64,000 bases of DNA from Curtobacterium sp. S6 (GTDB lineage: Bacteria; Actinomycetota; Actinomycetes; Actinomycetales; Micrococcaceae): assembly GCF_000710345.2 (NCBI RefSeq), contig NZ_JHEL01000015.1:186001-250000 (forward strand), read 5' to 3'. Of this stretch, positions 62,593-64,000 are shown piece after piece. A program made the position numbers and the translations under genes. Position 1 is the first letter of the stretch. Each line of letters begins with the position of its first letter. The notes under the pieces were generated by a model that searched no databases, was not told where the DNA came from, and saw only the letters and a list, made by a program, of their open reading frames with translations.

Positions 62593-63084
62593 TCACCAAT
62601 CGGCTCGGGGAACGGGGTGATGGGACATGATCGAAATGCGATTCGTTGCATTCATCGTAATCGCGAGCCACTGGACCGCCCCGAATTGGTCGTCCGTCAA
62701 AACCCCTGCGCTGACCTGCTGCGCAAAGTCCCGATCTTCCGAAGACGGCAACCGGGTCACCGCCTCCGCCAAGAACAACGCCGCCCTCTCCACCTCCGAA
62801 TAGACATCGCTGTCTTCCCAAGCCGGCAGGAGGGCGAGGCGTTGATCGCTCACGCCGGCCCGCAGCGCCCGTTGCGTGTGAACATTCAGGCAATACGCGC
62901 ACCCGTTGATTTGCGAGACGCGGAGACAAATCAACTCGACAATCTCGCGATCCAAACCCGCCTGGCGGGCCGCCTTCGCGGACGCAACGCTCAACGCACC
63001 GATAGCCTTCCACGCCTCCGGATGAGACTTATCCAAGTAAAACTTCAGCGGATCGTGGGCATTGGTGGCGGACGACGAATTCAT
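62593..63084 (-). CDS. AhpD-like carboxymuconolactone decarboxylase family protein
   Basis: A 163-residue all-alpha protein of the AhpD/CMD family. The active-site motif is seen in ICLRVSQINGCAYCLNVHTQRALRAG: Cys-X-X-Cys followed by histidine, with an upstream glutamate (IVELIC). Such proteins are peroxidases or general thiol-disulfide reductases; AhpD partners are absent. GAGGAG sets the ATG at 63084. It forms an operon with pirin and is divergent from thrS. Oxidative stress defence is a reasonable guess. Confidence 0.88.
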   Translation of the reverse strand: MNSSSATNAHDPLKFYLDKSHPEAWKAIGALSVASAKAARQAGLDREIVELICLRVSQINGCAYCLNVHTQRALRAGVSDQRLALLPAWEDSDVYSEVERAALFLAEAVTRLPSSEDRDFAQQVSAGVLTDDQFGAVQWLAITMNATNRISIMSHHPVPRADW

Positions 63085-63147
63085 GGCACTCCTCACTGAC
63101 GTAGCTGAGCACGAGGATACCGGCGGCCGACGCAGGCGTAGAACAGG

Positions 63148-63178
63148 TAGAATCGCCACGTCCCCGGAGAACGGGGAC
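63148..63178 (+). promoter_or_regulatory. thrS promoter and 5' leader hairpin
   Basis: TAGAAT (63148-63153) is a good -10 box. GTCCCC (63160-63165) and GGGGAC (63173-63178) pair at the expected transcript start, giving a hairpin at the 5' end of a leader of about 80 nt. The leader shows no T-box signature. Confidence 0.45.
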
Positions 63179-63240
63179 TACTCTCAACCGCACGCCCCAG
63201 GTATCGGCGTGCGCCCAAACGACTCTAGGAGTGAGTGTCC

Positions 63241-64000
63241 ATGGCCGAGAATCCGGCCGAATCCCTGCAGATCACCGTCCACGGCGAGCCCCAGCAGGTG
63301 ACCACGGGCACCACCGCCGCGGACCTCTTCCAGGACGAGCCCACCATCGTCGTGGCCCGCATCAATGACGCCCTCAAGGACTTGTCCACCGAGCTCGTCG
63401 ACGGCGACGTCGTCATTCCCGTCACGATCGACCAGCCGGAAGGCCTCGAGGTCCTCCGCCACTCGACCGCGCACGTCATGGCCCAAGCCGTACAGGCCAT
63501 GCGACCCGACGCGAAACTCGGCATCGGGCCCTACATCACCGACGGCTTCTACTTCGACTTCGACGTCGAGGAGACCTTCACCCCGGAAGACCTCAAGAAG
63601 CTCGAAAAATCGATGATGAAGATCGTCAAGTCCGGCCAAACCTTCCGGCGACGCACGGTCACCCACGAGGAAGCCCTCGAGGAAATGAGCGCCGAGCCCT
63701 ACAAGCTGGAACTCCTCGGCCTGAGCCAAGGACCCGGCTCGGGGGCGGACGCTGCCGAAGGAGCTGGCGTCGAGGTCGGCGAAGGCGAGATCACGATCTA
63801 CGACAACGTCGATCGCAAGGGGGAGACGGTCTGGAAGGACCTCTGCCGCGGCCCCCACCTGCCCAATACCAAGCTCATCGCCAACGGATACGCCCTCACG
63901 CGCTCCGGCGGAGCATACTGGCGGGGCTCCGAGAAGAACCCGATGCTTCAGCGCATCTACGGAACCGCCTGGCCGACCAAAGACGAGCTGGTGGCCTACA
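63241..64000 (+). CDS. thrS: Threonyl-tRNA synthetase, N-terminal part
   Basis: Attaches threonine to tRNA-Thr. Only about 253 codons are in the window and the frame is open at the edge. The TGS domain (about 8-70: [22 protein letters not shown]) is followed by the editing domain, with the metal-binding [12 protein letters not shown] (about 77-88), [18 protein letters not shown] and [11 protein letters not shown]. An AGGAG site lies 11-15 nt before the ATG at 63241. Catalytic and anticodon-binding domains lie beyond the window. Confidence 0.95.
   Translation, partial: MAENPAESLQITVHGEPQQVTTGTTAADLFQDEPTIVVARINDALKDLSTELVDGDVVIPVTIDQPEGLEVLRHSTAHVMAQAVQAMRPDAKLGIGPYITDGFYFDFDVEETFTPEDLKKLEKSMMKIVKSGQTFRRRTVTHEEALEEMSAEPYKLELLGLSQGPGSGADAAEGAGVEVGEGEITIYDNVDRKGETVWKDLCRGPHLPNTKLIANGYALTRSGGAYWRGSEKNPMLQRIYGTAWPTKDELVAY

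Overview
The window is high-GC DNA from an actinomycete, most likely a member of the Micrococcales close to Micrococcaceae. The evidence is gene content and order: a rib-his-trp-lgt-gltBD-pyk block, an HGxxPAAW protein and a trp membrane protein inside the trp genes, and the run pyk, tRNA-Leu, pdtaR, polA, rpsA, coaE, uvrB, which is also the order in mycobacteria. Promoters with a TANNNT -10 box 6-7 nt before the start codon (probable leaderless mRNAs) recur, as expected for this phylum. Genus and species cannot be assigned from sequence reading alone.

Positions 1-15 kb hold a riboflavin operon (PnuC/RibM-type transporter, ribD, a ribE-ribB fusion, ribA, ribH), histidine genes (hisE, hisG, hisF, hisI) and tryptophan genes (trpE, membrane protein, HGxxPAAW protein, trpC, trpB, trpA) running into lgt. 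Most junctions are ATGA overlaps. Positions 15-22 kb hold gltBD behind a 0.5-kb leader with a GlnR-like repeat and mutually exclusive hairpins. Positions 22-44 kb are the pyk-to-uvrB housekeeping run. It is interrupted by two exported paralogues around a DHFR-fold gene, and by a divergent acid-sugar cluster (GntP permease, DUF1537 kinase and LtnD-like dehydrogenase opposite a GntR regulator and a DenD-like dehydrogenase).

Positions 44-64 kb are more accessory. They hold a conspicuously AT-rich orphan membrane-anchored protein, an HxlR regulator and its reductase around a palindromic operator, an acyl-CoA synthetase, a luciferase-like monooxygenase, and two tandem TerC transporters, each behind its own yybP-ykoY (Mn2+) riboswitch. 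They continue with an M20 peptidase/DUF3311/sodium-solute symporter operon, a LexA-controlled pair (DUF6504-like protein and dnaE2) split by a fumarylacetoacetate-hydrolase-family gene, a secreted protein of unknown function, pirin and AhpD-like genes, and the 5' part of thrS.

The most interesting items are: (i) a family of small proteins with a Tat-like signal (RR...W(S/T)xP...AVPAxAA), present three times and each time inserted in a conserved housekeeping block; (ii) the riboflavin synthase-DHBP synthase fusion with a separate GTP cyclohydrolase II; (iii) the gltB leader; (iv) the duplicated Mn-riboswitch/TerC unit; (v) the AT-rich orphan; and (vi) three LexA boxes, one inside a perfect 30-bp palindrome. 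No CRISPR array, transposase, integrase or rRNA was seen.
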